Assembly (NCBI GenBank): GCA_934339135.1
Contig: CAKRHP010000020.1
Location: 1-47,140, forward strand
Length of the DNA: 47,140 nucleotides
Source: an uncultured Lachnospiraceae bacterium
GTDB taxonomy: Bacteria; Bacillota; Clostridia; Lachnospirales; Lachnospiraceae
Reading direction: 5' to 3'
Positions within the stretch are counted from its first letter, which is position 1; every line of letters starts with the position of its first letter. Below the pieces are notes generated by a model. It made no database searches, was not told the DNA's origin, and saw nothing but the letters and a program-made list of their open reading frames with translations. The position numbers and the translations under genes are program-made. Below are positions 8,696-17,077 of the stretch, one piece after another.

Positions 8696-10177
8696 ATGCC
8701 AGTTTTTGATTTTAACCAGGAGAAGAAGGACGCAGCCAAAGCAGAGAAGACATACGAATTAGTTTATTCCAATGAAAGAGTGCCGGATGTGTCACATCCG
8801 GTCATGCTGTTGAAGGATGAGGAAAAGAAGCTTATGCATCATTCCTCCGGTATGTTTACGGCGCCGACGAAGGGGACGGCATTTATATGTGATGAGGAAA
8901 AGACATCTCATGATATTTTACAGATCGATGCACGTTTTGAGAAGCTGGTAAAGTGGCTTGGAGAGAACCATATTATGGTTAAGCTGTCCGGTGCCAGTAC
9001 AGATCAGGGATATGCGGTTTATAAGATCTTTGAGACCGGTGTGGCTATGAGAGGTACGAAGCTTTCCGGAGAAAATGGATTTTTGCAGTTTATGATCGAG
9101 CGGTTGCTACAGAGTGATGCACCTTCGAAGGAAGTCGTTGATTTTGATGAGATCGAAGACTCCGATGATATGAAACTTACCAGTATTCAGAGTATTACGG
9201 ATTATCTGATGTGTGCGGGAAGTACCCTTCCGGACAATATCCGTTTGTGGGCGAGACGTAATCTTGCGGTAGCGAAATCTACAGAGGTGACGCCGGAGGA
9301 GCGCCGTCATGCACAGCGTGCGCTTTCTATTATGTTAAATATTCAGTGGAAAAATACAGATTTCCAGCCGATCGATCCGGTGGAGGCGAGAAAAATTCTC
9401 GACGAGGAGCTGTACGGACTGGACAATGTAAAGCAGCGTATTATTGAGACGATCATTCAGATCAATCGTACCCATACCCTGCCGGCATATGGTATTCTTT
9501 TGATCGGACCTGCAGGTACCGGAAAGTCACAGATTGCTTATGCCGTTGCAAAGATTTTGAAAATGTCGTGGACAACTCTGGAAATGAGTTCCATCAATGA
9601 TCCGGAGCAGCTTACCGGAAGCTCCCGGATTTATGCCAATGCAAAGCCTGGTCTGATCATGGAGGCATTTGCCAACGCAGAGAGCTCCAATCTGCTGTTC
9701 ATCATCAATGAGCTGGACAAGGCTTCTGCCGGAAAAGGAAACGGAAATCCGGCGGATGTATTGCTGACGCTTTTGGATAATCTTGGATTTACGGATAACT
9801 ATGTGGAATGTAATATTCCGACTACCGGAGTTTACCCGATTGCTACGGCGAATGACAAGGCGGCCATCAGTGCCCCGCTTATGTCGCGTTTTGCCGTGAT
9901 CGAGCTGCCGGACTACAGCCCGGAAGAAAAGAGAGTGATCTTTACCAGATTTGCGATGCCAAAGGTATTAAAGAGAATTGGTCTGCGAAGCGAGGAGATT
10001 GTGATCACAGAGGAAGCACTGGATGCGATCATGGATATTTTTAAGGATACATCAGGAATCCGTGATATCGAGCAGGCAGCAGAGCATATTGCTGCAAATG
10101 CGCTGTACCGTATCGAGGCAGAGAAGATGGTATGCGTTACTTATACGGCGGAGATGATCCGGGAGTTACTGAAATAA
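8696..10177 (+). CDS. Lon-like AAA+ ATPase lacking a protease domain
   Basis: The C-terminal half matches the AAA+ module of Lon. It has the pre-AAA helix ARKILDEELYGLDNVKQRI (residues 231-249), Walker A GPAGTGKS (271-278), Walker B region LLFIINELDKA (333-343), sensor 1 IATAND, arginine finger SR398F, and the sensor 2 helix GIRDIEQAAEHIA. The protein ends just after the alpha-subdomain, so there is no Ser-Lys protease domain. In Lon the Walker B reads LLDEIDK; here the Mg-binding Asp position is Asn338 while Glu339 is kept. The N-terminal 220 residues match no domain I recognise. It probably acts as a remodelling ATPase, MoxR-like in role. It is monocistronic and convergent with argG. Confidence 0.82.
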   Translation: MPVFDFNQEKKDAAKAEKTYELVYSNERVPDVSHPVMLLKDEEKKLMHHSSGMFTAPTKGTAFICDEEKTSHDILQIDARFEKLVKWLGENHIMVKLSGASTDQGYAVYKIFETGVAMRGTKLSGENGFLQFMIERLLQSDAPSKEVVDFDEIEDSDDMKLTSIQSITDYLMCAGSTLPDNIRLWARRNLAVAKSTEVTPEERRHAQRALSIMLNIQWKNTDFQPIDPVEARKILDEELYGLDNVKQRIIETIIQINRTHTLPAYGILLIGPAGTGKSQIAYAVAKILKMSWTTLEMSSINDPEQLTGSSRIYANAKPGLIMEAFANAESSNLLFIINELDKASAGKGNGNPADVLLTLLDNLGFTDNYVECNIPTTGVYPIATANDKAAISAPLMSRFAVIELPDYSPEEKRVIFTRFAMPKVLKRIGLRSEEIVITEEALDAIMDIFKDTSGIRDIEQAAEHIAANALYRIEAEKMVCVTYTAEMIRELLK

Positions 10178-10193
10178 ATAAGCTGCTAAAATA

Positions 10194-10260
10194 AAAAACA
10201 GCCTGAATTTGATCTCACTCCAAGGGGAGTTATTTGAAATCAAATCCGGGCTGTTTTATT
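10194..10260. terminator. Bidirectional terminator between the AAA+ gene and argG
   Basis: A long inverted repeat pairs AAAACAGCC and ATTTGAT (left arm) with ATCAAAT and GGGCTGTTTT (right arm). It has A-rich sequence on the left and T-rich on the right, so it can terminate both converging genes. Confidence 0.8.
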
Positions 10261-10328
10261 TTACAAGTGGTTACTCGAATCCGCATCCTGTGCGGTTAAA
10301 CGAGTTGTTTGCGAAACGATGTATCGGA

Positions 10329-11552
10329 TTATTTTGTCTTATCCTTTTTGAGCTCGTTCATTCTCATGGCACGAACTTTCAGTGGGAGACCCCATAATGT
10401 GATGAAGCCCTCTGCGTCATGGTGGTCATACATATCACCTGTGGTAAAGGATGCCAGTGACTCACTGTACAGAGAATATGGAGAAGTCGTTCCGTTCTTA
10501 ATGATATTGCCCTTGTAGAGACGAAGCTTTACTTCACCGGTTACATACTGCTGTGTTACATCAACGAATGCGGAGATGGCTTCACGAACAGGTGTGAACC
10601 ATTTACCCTCATATACAATGCTTGCAAGCTTGCTGCCGAGCTCTAACTTCAATGCGATGGTGTCACGGTCAAGAACAAGCTCCTCTAACTGCTGATGTGC
10701 TTCCATCAGGATTGTTCCACCCGGAGTCTCATATACACCACGGCTCTTCATACCAACGACACGGTTCTCAACGATATCAACAATACCGATACCGTGCTTT
10801 CCACCGATGGTATTCAGCTCACGGATAATGTCAGCAACCTTCATTTTCTTGCCATTCAGAGCAGTAGGAACACCCTTTTCAAAAGAAATAGAAAGCTCTA
10901 CATCCTCATCCGGTGCCTTCTCCGGTGTAACACCGAGAACAAGCATATGATCGTAATTTGGTGCCTGAGCAGGATCCTCAAGCTCCAGTCCCTCGTGGCT
11001 GATATGCCAGATATTTCTATCACGGCTATAAGACTGATCGGTTCCGAACGGAAGATCAATGCCGTGTGCTTTACAATACTCAATCTCTGCCTCACGGGAA
11101 TCCATACCCCATCTGTCGTCACGCCATGGAGCGATAACCTTGATATCCGGAGCTAATGCCTTGATACCAAGCTCAAAACGAATCTGGTCGTTACCCTTAC
11201 CGGTTGCACCGTGGCAGATTGCAACGGCATTTTCCTTACGGGCAATCTCTACCAGCTTTGCGGCGATCGTAGGTCTTGCCATAGCAGTTCCCATGAGATA
11301 TTTATGTTCGTAAACGGCACCGGCCTGTACACAAGGCATAATGTAGTTTTCGCAAAGATCATCAACAACGTCCTCAATGTAAAGCTTAGAAGCACCGGAG
11401 AGCTTAGCACGCTCCTCTAATCCATCGAGCTCCTCGCCCTGTCCACAGTCGATACAGCAGCATACAACCTCATAGCCGTATGTTTCCTTTAACCATGGAA
11501 TAACTGCAGTTGTGTCAAGTCCGCCTGAGTAGGCTAAAATAACCTTATCCAT
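10329..11552 (-). CDS. argG: Argininosuccinate synthase
   Basis: ArgG condenses citrulline and aspartate with ATP to argininosuccinate, the penultimate step of arginine synthesis. The N-terminus MDKVILAYSGGLDTTAVIP holds the PP-loop SGGLDT; downstream segments CHGATGKGNDQIRFE, WRDDRWGMDSREAE and SYSRDRNIWHISHEG are family-typical. The frame extends 28 codons further upstream, but ATG at 11552 is preceded by AGAGGA and matches the family start, giving 407 residues. argH is not adjacent in this window. A good promoter lies about 90 bases upstream. Confidence 0.96.
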   Translation of the reverse strand: MDKVILAYSGGLDTTAVIPWLKETYGYEVVCCCIDCGQGEELDGLEERAKLSGASKLYIEDVVDDLCENYIMPCVQAGAVYEHKYLMGTAMARPTIAAKLVEIARKENAVAICHGATGKGNDQIRFELGIKALAPDIKVIAPWRDDRWGMDSREAEIEYCKAHGIDLPFGTDQSYSRDRNIWHISHEGLELEDPAQAPNYDHMLVLGVTPEKAPDEDVELSISFEKGVPTALNGKKMKVADIIRELNTIGGKHGIGIVDIVENRVVGMKSRGVYETPGGTILMEAHQQLEELVLDRDTIALKLELGSKLASIVYEGKWFTPVREAISAFVDVTQQYVTGEVKLRLYKGNIIKNGTTSPYSLYSESLASFTTGDMYDHHDAEGFITLWGLPLKVRAMRMNELKKDKTK

Positions 11553-11644
11553 CTTTTTGTCCTCTTTTCTTTTTGTTGTGATTACTTGGTTTTGAAAATC
11601 ATACTGTGTCAATGCGGCGGAGGCATAGCCTGCCACACTCTTCT

Positions 11645-11673
11645 ATCATAGCGTAAATGGCATAAAATGACAA
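11645..11673 (-). promoter_or_regulatory. argG promoter (sigma-A type)
   Basis: On the minus strand, TTGTCA (11668-11673) and TATGAT (11645-11650) are separated by exactly 17 bases, pointing into argG. The leader to the start codon is about 85 bases and can form a small GC-rich hairpin around 11608-11630. No arginine-repressor box could be identified confidently. Confidence 0.65.
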
Positions 11674-11790
11674 GATTTGATTTATCGTCTCCTTGACATT
11701 GTAGGTTTATTATTATAAAGTTAAAGCAGGTTGATAATAATAGACTGATAACAGATGTCGTTTATTTAAAATAGAGCACCGGAAAGGGGA

Positions 11791-12159
11791 ATGATCATGG
11801 AATATTTGAAGTTATGTGACAGTGACTACCGTTTTATGCAGGTCGTGTGGGAATATGCGCCGATTCCATCCGGAGAGCTGGTAAAGCGGTGTGACGAGGA
11901 GCTGGGCTGGAAGAAATCCACAACCTATACGGTGATTCGCAAGCTGTCAGAAAAAGGATATATTCGGAACGAGGAGGCGGTTGTTTCGGTGCTGATCCCA
12001 CAGGAACGGGTGCAGCGGGATGAGTCCAATTATTTTGTGGAGAGAACATTCGGGGGGTCATTGCCCGGATTTCTGACTGCATTTCTGGGAGGAAAGCATA
12101 TTTCGAAAAAGGAAGCGGAGGAGATCAAAAAGATCATAGATCAGTATAGTAAAAGTTGA
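11791..12159 (+). CDS. BlaI/MecI/CopY-family transcriptional repressor
   Basis: A 122-residue winged-helix protein. It has the N-terminal helix set (DSDYRFMQVVWEYAPIPSGELVK), the recognition-helix segment WKKSTTYTVIRKLSEKGYI, and a C-terminal dimerisation arm (GSLPGFLTAFLGGKHISKKEAEEIKKII), as in BlaI. Members repress beta-lactamase or other stress genes until cleaved by a BlaR1-type membrane peptidase. No such M56 peptidase gene lies next to it. Downstream on the same strand are a lipoprotein and an LRR protein. AAAGGGG precedes the ATG. The target is unknown. Confidence 0.88.
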   Translation: MIMEYLKLCDSDYRFMQVVWEYAPIPSGELVKRCDEELGWKKSTTYTVIRKLSEKGYIRNEEAVVSVLIPQERVQRDESNYFVERTFGGSLPGFLTAFLGGKHISKKEAEEIKKIIDQYSKS

Positions 12160-12200
12160 CTTTGACAATGATTTGACACGTAAATGTATGAATATATTAG
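12156..12200 (+). promoter_or_regulatory. Candidate promoter with repeated TTGAC motifs
   Basis: TTGAC occurs three times, at 12156, 12162 and 12173. The last (TTGACA, 12173-12178) is 16 bases from TATTAG (12195-12200). This could drive the lipoprotein gene, but the implied leader is very short and would place the ribosome binding site almost at the transcript end. Confidence 0.3.
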
Positions 12201-12218
12201 TACAAAGTGGAGGAGAAA

Positions 12219-12854
12219 ATGAAAAAAATTAATAACACAAAAAAGTTGTATGCAAAAAGGATTTTGATGGAATGTGTAATAATGGTTCTGATGCTTTGCG
12301 GGTGTTCGGATCATACAGTGGATAATCCGTTTTCTAAAGACACGGGGTATCAGGTCGAAATGGTAAAAGATCAGTCTGATGATAAAGGGCAGACGGTCTG
12401 CGATTATAAGATTTTCCATAAGAAAGACGGACTGTTGATGCAAGATGTTTATGGAGATGCAATTTATGGTGATATTGATGGAGATGGAAAATGTGAGGCG
12501 GCTTTTGTAACCATGGAGGGGTCCGGAATTCAGAGAATGTGCATTTATATTGTAGATGTAGAGAAAGAAGTGGCTGTTTCCAAAAAAATTGATGTTATGT
12601 ATGACATTTTTGATATTAAAGGGGTCGAAAATGTAGGAGATATCAGAGTCACAAATGGTCAGATGAAGAAAAATGAAATACAGATGGAGGTGAGCGGAGC
12701 AAAGTATAAAGTCGAAATGGAAGCGGATGGAACGGCAGCAGGTACAGTAGATGGAGCAGAAGTCAGGGTAATTACTGCCAGTGATATTGAGGTGCAAAAT
12801 ATTACAGAGAATTTGAAAAGAAGATTTGAGGAGGAATCGCGTATTGAAAAATAA
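12219..12854 (+). CDS. Putative lipoprotein with a DxDGDG calcium-type loop
   Basis: About 211 residues. A basic N-terminus and a hydrophobic stretch (ECVIMVLML) lead to a lipobox ending at Cys29 (LCGC), so it is probably anchored to the outer face of the membrane. The central segment GDIDGDGKCEAAFVTME resembles calcium-binding loops of FG-GAP/VCBS-like repeats. GGAGG at 12209-12213 selects ATG 12219; an upstream in-frame GTG (12207) overlaps that site and is unlikely. The 3' end overlaps the next gene by 11 bases, implying translational coupling. Function unknown. Confidence 0.7.
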   Translation: MKKINNTKKLYAKRILMECVIMVLMLCGCSDHTVDNPFSKDTGYQVEMVKDQSDDKGQTVCDYKIFHKKDGLLMQDVYGDAIYGDIDGDGKCEAAFVTMEGSGIQRMCIYIVDVEKEVAVSKKIDVMYDIFDIKGVENVGDIRVTNGQMKKNEIQMEVSGAKYKVEMEADGTAAGTVDGAEVRVITASDIEVQNITENLKRRFEEESRIEK

Positions 12855-14259
12855 TTGGAGAAAAAATTTATGGTGTGTTGTGGTTACGGCAATGATTCTG
12901 GTGCCTTTGTGGGGGCAGGGCAGCAGAGTAAAAGCGGAAGAAGCAGGCAGTCTGGAAATTAATGAGCAAAATTTTCCGGCAGACTGGCTTCGAACCGTAT
13001 TGAAAACAAAATATTATGATATCAATGGAGATGGGGTACTTTCCCAAGAGGAAATTAAGCAGATTAATATTGTGGAAAATTTTGTTGAACAGGGTTCAGA
13101 AATTGTAACGCCGAAACAGGCGTTGGTTGCAACATATATAGGTGATGAAACAATCGTGAAGATTATTTCAGGCAATGATCTGTGGGAAAAGGATACCATA
13201 GATGTCCGTGGAATAGAGCATCTGACCTCCTGCACGATCCTTTCTCTGGCGAAGGTGAAGGGGAAGACATTGAAAATTGAAGGGTGTCCGAAGTCACTGA
13301 ATAATATATGGTTATCTGCATCGGAGATCAATCGGATAGAAGTCGCAGGAAATAACATAACAGAGTTTTCTCTTTATGCTTATGACAGTTGGAGGAGCGA
13401 AGAGGATTCACTGATATGCCGGATAAATGAGCTGGATGTATCTCGATGTAAAAATCTGGAATGGCTTGTCTGTGATTCGCCGACACTGGCAACAGTGGAT
13501 GTAAGTCAAAATAAGAATCTGGAAAGATTATCGTGTAATGGAAATCAAATAACAAGTCTTGATGTGAGTCGGAATAAAAATCTCAGTGATCTTGAGTGTG
13601 ACAAAAATCAGTTGGAAACGCTGGATCTGAGCAACAATAATAAATTATATACTTTAAGTGCACAGGACAATAAATTAAAAAATATTAAGCTTGCCAAAAA
13701 TATTCTCAGAGTGGTCAATGTTAAGGATAATCAGTTGAAATCATTTGCAACAGAACTATGTCCTAATATCAGGACATTGAATGTGAAAAATAATTACATT
13801 AAAAAGCTGGATCTGACAAAGTGTAAGGGATTGGAAGTACTGAGTTGTAAGCAAAATCAGTTGAGAAAGCTGGATCTGAGCAATAACGCGGAGCTGAGAT
13901 GGGTTTCCTGTCGTCAGAACAGGATTCGTATCCTGAAGCTGCCAAATGTGAATTTTACAGACAGTAATAATAGTATGGATGAGGATTTTGATGAAATTAA
14001 TGAATCGGATAGTCTGTTTGGTGAAAATCCAACGGATATTTTGAATCTGAGTAAGATAAAGAGTTTCAAAAAGATTTCCAGAAAAACAGTGAAAGAATTT
14101 ATAAACGGAAAGTTTCATCGATCCCCGTATTTTGAGGAGAAAAAGGTCGGTTCCAGAAAAATAAAAAAACTGATCATCAGCACTAAGTTGTCAGAAAGAG
14201 ACCGTATATGGCTTATGAAGAAGGCACAGAAATATAAAGTTAAGGTTTCGGTGAAATAA
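12844..14259 (+). CDS. Secreted leucine-rich-repeat protein with an EF-hand-like loop
   Basis: The signal peptide (WCVVVTAMILVPLWG, cleavage near VKAEE) is followed by an EF-hand-like loop DINGDGVLSQEE (residues 59-70). Then come about eight LRRs of roughly 21 residues with the form LxxLxCxxNxLxxLDLSxN, such as LERLSCNGNQITSLDVSRN. The C-terminal 80 residues are basic and are not LRR. I place the start at TTG 12844, nine bases after GAGGAGG (12828-12834), which overlaps the end of the lipoprotein gene; TTG 12826 lies inside that site. A role in surface protein binding is typical of such LRRs, but no specific function can be assigned. Confidence 0.75.
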   Translation: MKNNWRKNLWCVVVTAMILVPLWGQGSRVKAEEAGSLEINEQNFPADWLRTVLKTKYYDINGDGVLSQEEIKQINIVENFVEQGSEIVTPKQALVATYIGDETIVKIISGNDLWEKDTIDVRGIEHLTSCTILSLAKVKGKTLKIEGCPKSLNNIWLSASEINRIEVAGNNITEFSLYAYDSWRSEEDSLICRINELDVSRCKNLEWLVCDSPTLATVDVSQNKNLERLSCNGNQITSLDVSRNKNLSDLECDKNQLETLDLSNNNKLYTLSAQDNKLKNIKLAKNILRVVNVKDNQLKSFATELCPNIRTLNVKNNYIKKLDLTKCKGLEVLSCKQNQLRKLDLSNNAELRWVSCRQNRIRILKLPNVNFTDSNNSMDEDFDEINESDSLFGENPTDILNLSKIKSFKKISRKTVKEFINGKFHRSPYFEEKKVGSRKIKKLIISTKLSERDRIWLMKKAQKYKVKVSVK

Positions 14260-14295
14260 AAACGGCGTAAAGGAAAATGTTCGTAATATAGTCAG

Positions 14296-14329
14296 TAGAA
14301 AGGGCAAAATACAGGTTTTGCCTTTTCTA
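14296..14329 (+). terminator. Hairpin after the LRR gene
   Basis: A 14-bp stem pairs 14296-14309 with 14316-14329 (one G:U, 6-base loop) about 40 bases after the LRR stop codon. The T-rich right arm could act as a terminator, although no separate T run follows. Confidence 0.5.
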
Positions 14330-14340
14330 TTGGAATTAAA

Positions 14341-14368
14341 CTTCTATGTTAAAAACTTTACATAGAAG
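14341..14368. repeat. Perfect 9-bp inverted repeat
   Basis: CTTCTATGT (14341-14349) and ACATAGAAG (14360-14368) form a perfect stem around an AT-rich loop. It sits between the LRR terminator hairpin and a decayed gene. It may be a second terminator or the end of an inserted or deleted segment. Confidence 0.45.
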
Positions 14369-14371
14369 TTA

Positions 14372-14733
14372 TTGATATGGTTTGAAATTATAGAAAGTTT
14401 TATTGATGGAGAAATAACTGATGTACAGTGTCAGCATTGTTTATCTGCAACAAATATGGGAAAACAATATGTGTTCATCAGGATTAAGAATGTGTGCTTA
14501 TCAGGTGGCGTTATTTCAAATGTCAAAGGAAAGCGAAGAGTGCAGTTTAAAAATATTTATACGAAGATCGCTACTGGTCCTATATCAGTGATAAGTCGAG
14601 TAAGCAGATTTATAAACTGATCAAGCAGGAGCAGTTAAGAAAATTATATTATCCATATCATTCTATGGATCCGCTTCAGGCGATTGAAAGAAATCTTAAG
14701 AAGAGTGATCACCGCTTTGTCATTACTCTCTGA
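14372..14733 (+). pseudogene. Decayed coding fragment, frameshifted
   Basis: The frame from 14372 gives 82 codons without a proper start (TTG, no ribosome binding site) or a recognisable product. From 14551 to 14733 a different frame reads as convincing protein (KYLYEDRYWSYISDK, then QIYKLIKQEQLRKLYYPYHS). This suggests a gene remnant with at least one frameshift near 14545. It overlaps the 3' end of the minus-strand kinase gene by 25 bases. The family is not recognised. Confidence 0.35.
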
Positions 14734-16049
14734 CGCTCATCGATCACAGGAAAAACAAGGTCAACAGAAAAAAATTCTCCTTGCGTGATATTGCAGACGG
14801 CATGGTTTTCGTCTGCAATTTTTTCGATATTTTTCAGACCGTATCCATGCTCCGAAGGAATCGAAAAATCGTCGTCTGTAAACGGTCTTTTTTGTGAAAT
14901 AGAATGGTTATAAGTATTTTGAATGTGAATATAAAACAGATCATTGCTATTGCTTGTGATGATAAGCTTGATCTGATTTTTTTCACAGGTATTCTGACGG
15001 CAGGCATTTACAGCATTGTCCAGTAGATTTCCAAGAACAATGCACAGATCGTAATTGTTGATGGGGATGCGGTTTGGATCAATACTTAATTCTTCATAAA
15101 AAGCAATCTGATTCTCATGGCAGATATTTTTGTAACTGCTAATGAAAGAATCAATAACAAGGTTGCCGGTATTGATCTCGGCATATGTATTTTCCAGATC
15201 ATTCATAGCAATTTCCAGATAAGCCGCGAGTTTGTCATATTCTTTATTTTCCAGATATTTTTCAATGATAAAATAATGTTTTTTGGTGTCGTGGATCAGG
15301 CTTCGATTGGATTTATAGGCACTGCTTAGCTGCATATATTTTTCCTGCTGATAATCGGCCAGCTGCTCCATATGACGGAGCCGGAAGAGTTCTGCTGTCT
15401 GATGGTGGGTGTAATTGAGCAGGATATAATTTACCACATTCAGTGCAGAAAGACAGATGTAAATACTAAGGTAAAAGGCATGGTCATTTCCGTTTACGAT
15501 ATTTACAAGAGGGGTAAAAAGCATAATAATTATAGATGCAGCAGGTGTCGTAAAAATAAGCAGCTGATATCCTTTATGAATATCGCGAAAGCTTTTTCCA
15601 AATATCATGGAAACGATCAATGTCAAAAAGAATAAAATAACCTTTGAACCAAGGTTCATAGGAGTATTGAGTGCCGGTGTGACATGCTGAAAGATTTCCG
15701 GCTGTACCAGATACATAAGCATAGTAAAAATATATTCTCCGACCACTACCAGAAGCTGAAAGGAAAGTGTCGTAAATATCTTTGAGATCAGGCTGGAGGA
15801 GAAAAATAATGTCAGCAAAAAGGTCGTCAGAAAGCTCACAATATTTGTAAGGTATTTGGCAGGTCTGTCCGGCACATAAACCATCAGATACTCGTTTATA
15901 AATAAAATAATCTCCATTAAAACGCCTGTACCATAAAAGAAAATGACAGGAATATTTTCCCGGCGGTTTTTAAGGATATTCTGAAGGAATTTAAGCAGAA
16001 TAAACAGATCAAAACCATAGGTAAAAATATGGATCAGTAATTGCAGCAT
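14709..16049 (-). CDS. AgrC-like sensor histidine kinase (GHKL)
   Basis: The N-terminal 200 residues contain about six membrane helices, as in AgrC/ComD peptide sensors. The cytoplasmic part has the phospho-acceptor region SLIHDTKKHY, the N box LGNLLDNAVNACRQN, and the GHKL G box HGYGLKNIEKIA. About 446 residues. ATG 16049 is favoured because AGGA lies eight bases upstream; ATG 16064, two bases after the regulator stop codon, is an alternative five codons longer. It is cotranscribed with the LytTR regulator. No AgrB processing protease or AgrD-like peptide is seen nearby, so its signal may come from elsewhere or be an antimicrobial peptide. Confidence 0.88.
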   Translation of the reverse strand: MLQLLIHIFTYGFDLFILLKFLQNILKNRRENIPVIFFYGTGVLMEIILFINEYLMVYVPDRPAKYLTNIVSFLTTFLLTLFFSSSLISKIFTTLSFQLLVVVGEYIFTMLMYLVQPEIFQHVTPALNTPMNLGSKVILFFLTLIVSMIFGKSFRDIHKGYQLLIFTTPAASIIIMLFTPLVNIVNGNDHAFYLSIYICLSALNVVNYILLNYTHHQTAELFRLRHMEQLADYQQEKYMQLSSAYKSNRSLIHDTKKHYFIIEKYLENKEYDKLAAYLEIAMNDLENTYAEINTGNLVIDSFISSYKNICHENQIAFYEELSIDPNRIPINNYDLCIVLGNLLDNAVNACRQNTCEKNQIKLIITSNSNDLFYIHIQNTYNHSISQKRPFTDDDFSIPSEHGYGLKNIEKIADENHAVCNITQGEFFSVDLVFPVIDERQRVMTKR

Positions 16050-16065
16050 AAAAACAATCCTCATT

Positions 16066-16806
16066 TCATAATTTTTTCAGTCGAACAATGTTATTGTTAT
16101 ATCGATCTTTTAGCATTTTTTCATTTCCGCGGCTGATGGGAATTGAAAAACCGTTATCCAGTATTACATGATTTTTTTCAAAATAATGAATATGTGCGAG
16201 GTTGACCAGATACTTTCGGTGGCATGGGAAAAAATCATATGGTTCCAGTTTTTCCTGCCAGGCAGATATTTTTCCTTTCCCATGAAGGATATGGTCAAAA
16301 TGGTGAAAATCCAGCAGTTCTTTTTTGCCATCAGCAACCTCAATACAAAGAATATCACTAAGATCAACTGTTTCTTCGGAGCGGTCTGTCTGCAGCAGAG
16401 TGACAAGTTTATGTTCTGATTGGATAGCCGATAAAATGTCATTCATAATATTGGTAAAGGTTTCGGCAGAAAGGGGTTTCACCAGATAATAAAATGGATG
16501 AACCCGGAAACTGTCCTGCATATATTTTGGATAATTGCTTATAAAAACCGTATATATATTGCGGCGGATTGACCGGATTTTTTCGGAAAGCTCCAGACCA
16601 TTCATTTCTGCCATTTCCACATCGAGAAATAAAATATCATAACAGCCGGGTGTTGTGGAAATCCGGTTCAAAAGCTCCAGCGGAGAGGTGTAGGTATCGT
16701 AGGAAATATCAATATCATACTGGATCATATAACAATCCAGTAATTTGGTGATCTCTTTTATATATAATTTATCATCATCGCAGATACCGATGTTTAAATG
16801 AAGCAT
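16066..16806 (-). CDS. LytTR response regulator (AgrA-like)
   Basis: The receiver domain (residues 1-125) has acidic residues in GICDDD, phospho-acceptor Asp in ILFLDVEMAEMNG, and Lys in YYLVKPLS. The C-terminal LytTR DNA-binding domain (about 145-246) includes CIEVADGKK, FFPCHRKYLVNLAHI and ISRGNEKML. It is the first gene of a minus-strand pair with the AgrC-like kinase. GAAAGGA precedes its ATG. LytTR proteins bind paired direct repeats about 21 bases apart; such a pair lies in the divergent intergenic region upstream. The divergent ABC transporter is the likely target. Confidence 0.9.
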   Translation of the reverse strand: MLHLNIGICDDDKLYIKEITKLLDCYMIQYDIDISYDTYTSPLELLNRISTTPGCYDILFLDVEMAEMNGLELSEKIRSIRRNIYTVFISNYPKYMQDSFRVHPFYYLVKPLSAETFTNIMNDILSAIQSEHKLVTLLQTDRSEETVDLSDILCIEVADGKKELLDFHHFDHILHGKGKISAWQEKLEPYDFFPCHRKYLVNLAHIHYFEKNHVILDNGFSIPISRGNEKMLKDRYNNNIVRLKKL

Positions 16807-16905
16807 TTGTCTATCCTTTCTTGTATGAGGAATTTTTTATCATTCCGATTATTTGGTTTATCAGGATGATTATAACGCAAAATGTCATGCCAATACAACT
16901 TGTAC

Positions 16906-16981
16906 CATTCATCCTTAAAATTTGACATTTCGTCCCGGGTTTTGTTCGTAATAATATACCTTGTGGTAACATCTTTATAAT
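16906..16981 (+). promoter_or_regulatory. Candidate LytTR operator and promoter for the ABC operon
   Basis: Two similar segments, CATTCATCC (16906-16914) and CATTTCGTCC (16926-16935), end exactly 21 bases apart, the phasing known for LytTR-type paired sites. A TATAAT at 16976-16981 lies about 40 bases downstream, without a good -35, as expected of an activated promoter. The motif does not match the AgrA consensus, so this rests on spacing only. Confidence 0.35.
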
Positions 16982-17077
16982 GTATCGGAAGAAAAATTAA
17001 GAAAATGAGAGAATATTTTAGGAAGTTAAAAGAAAAGTTTAGAAAAATAGATAAAGTGAAAGGGATGTGAATAAAAA

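Noticed and set aside
10209..10518. Plus-strand ORFs between the AAA+ gene and argG
   Set aside because: They cover the terminator and the antisense of the argG 3' end, without start signals.
14709..16806. A complete agr quorum-sensing operon
   Set aside because: Only the sensor and regulator are present. No AgrB-like membrane protease or AgrD-like peptide gene was found on either strand nearby.
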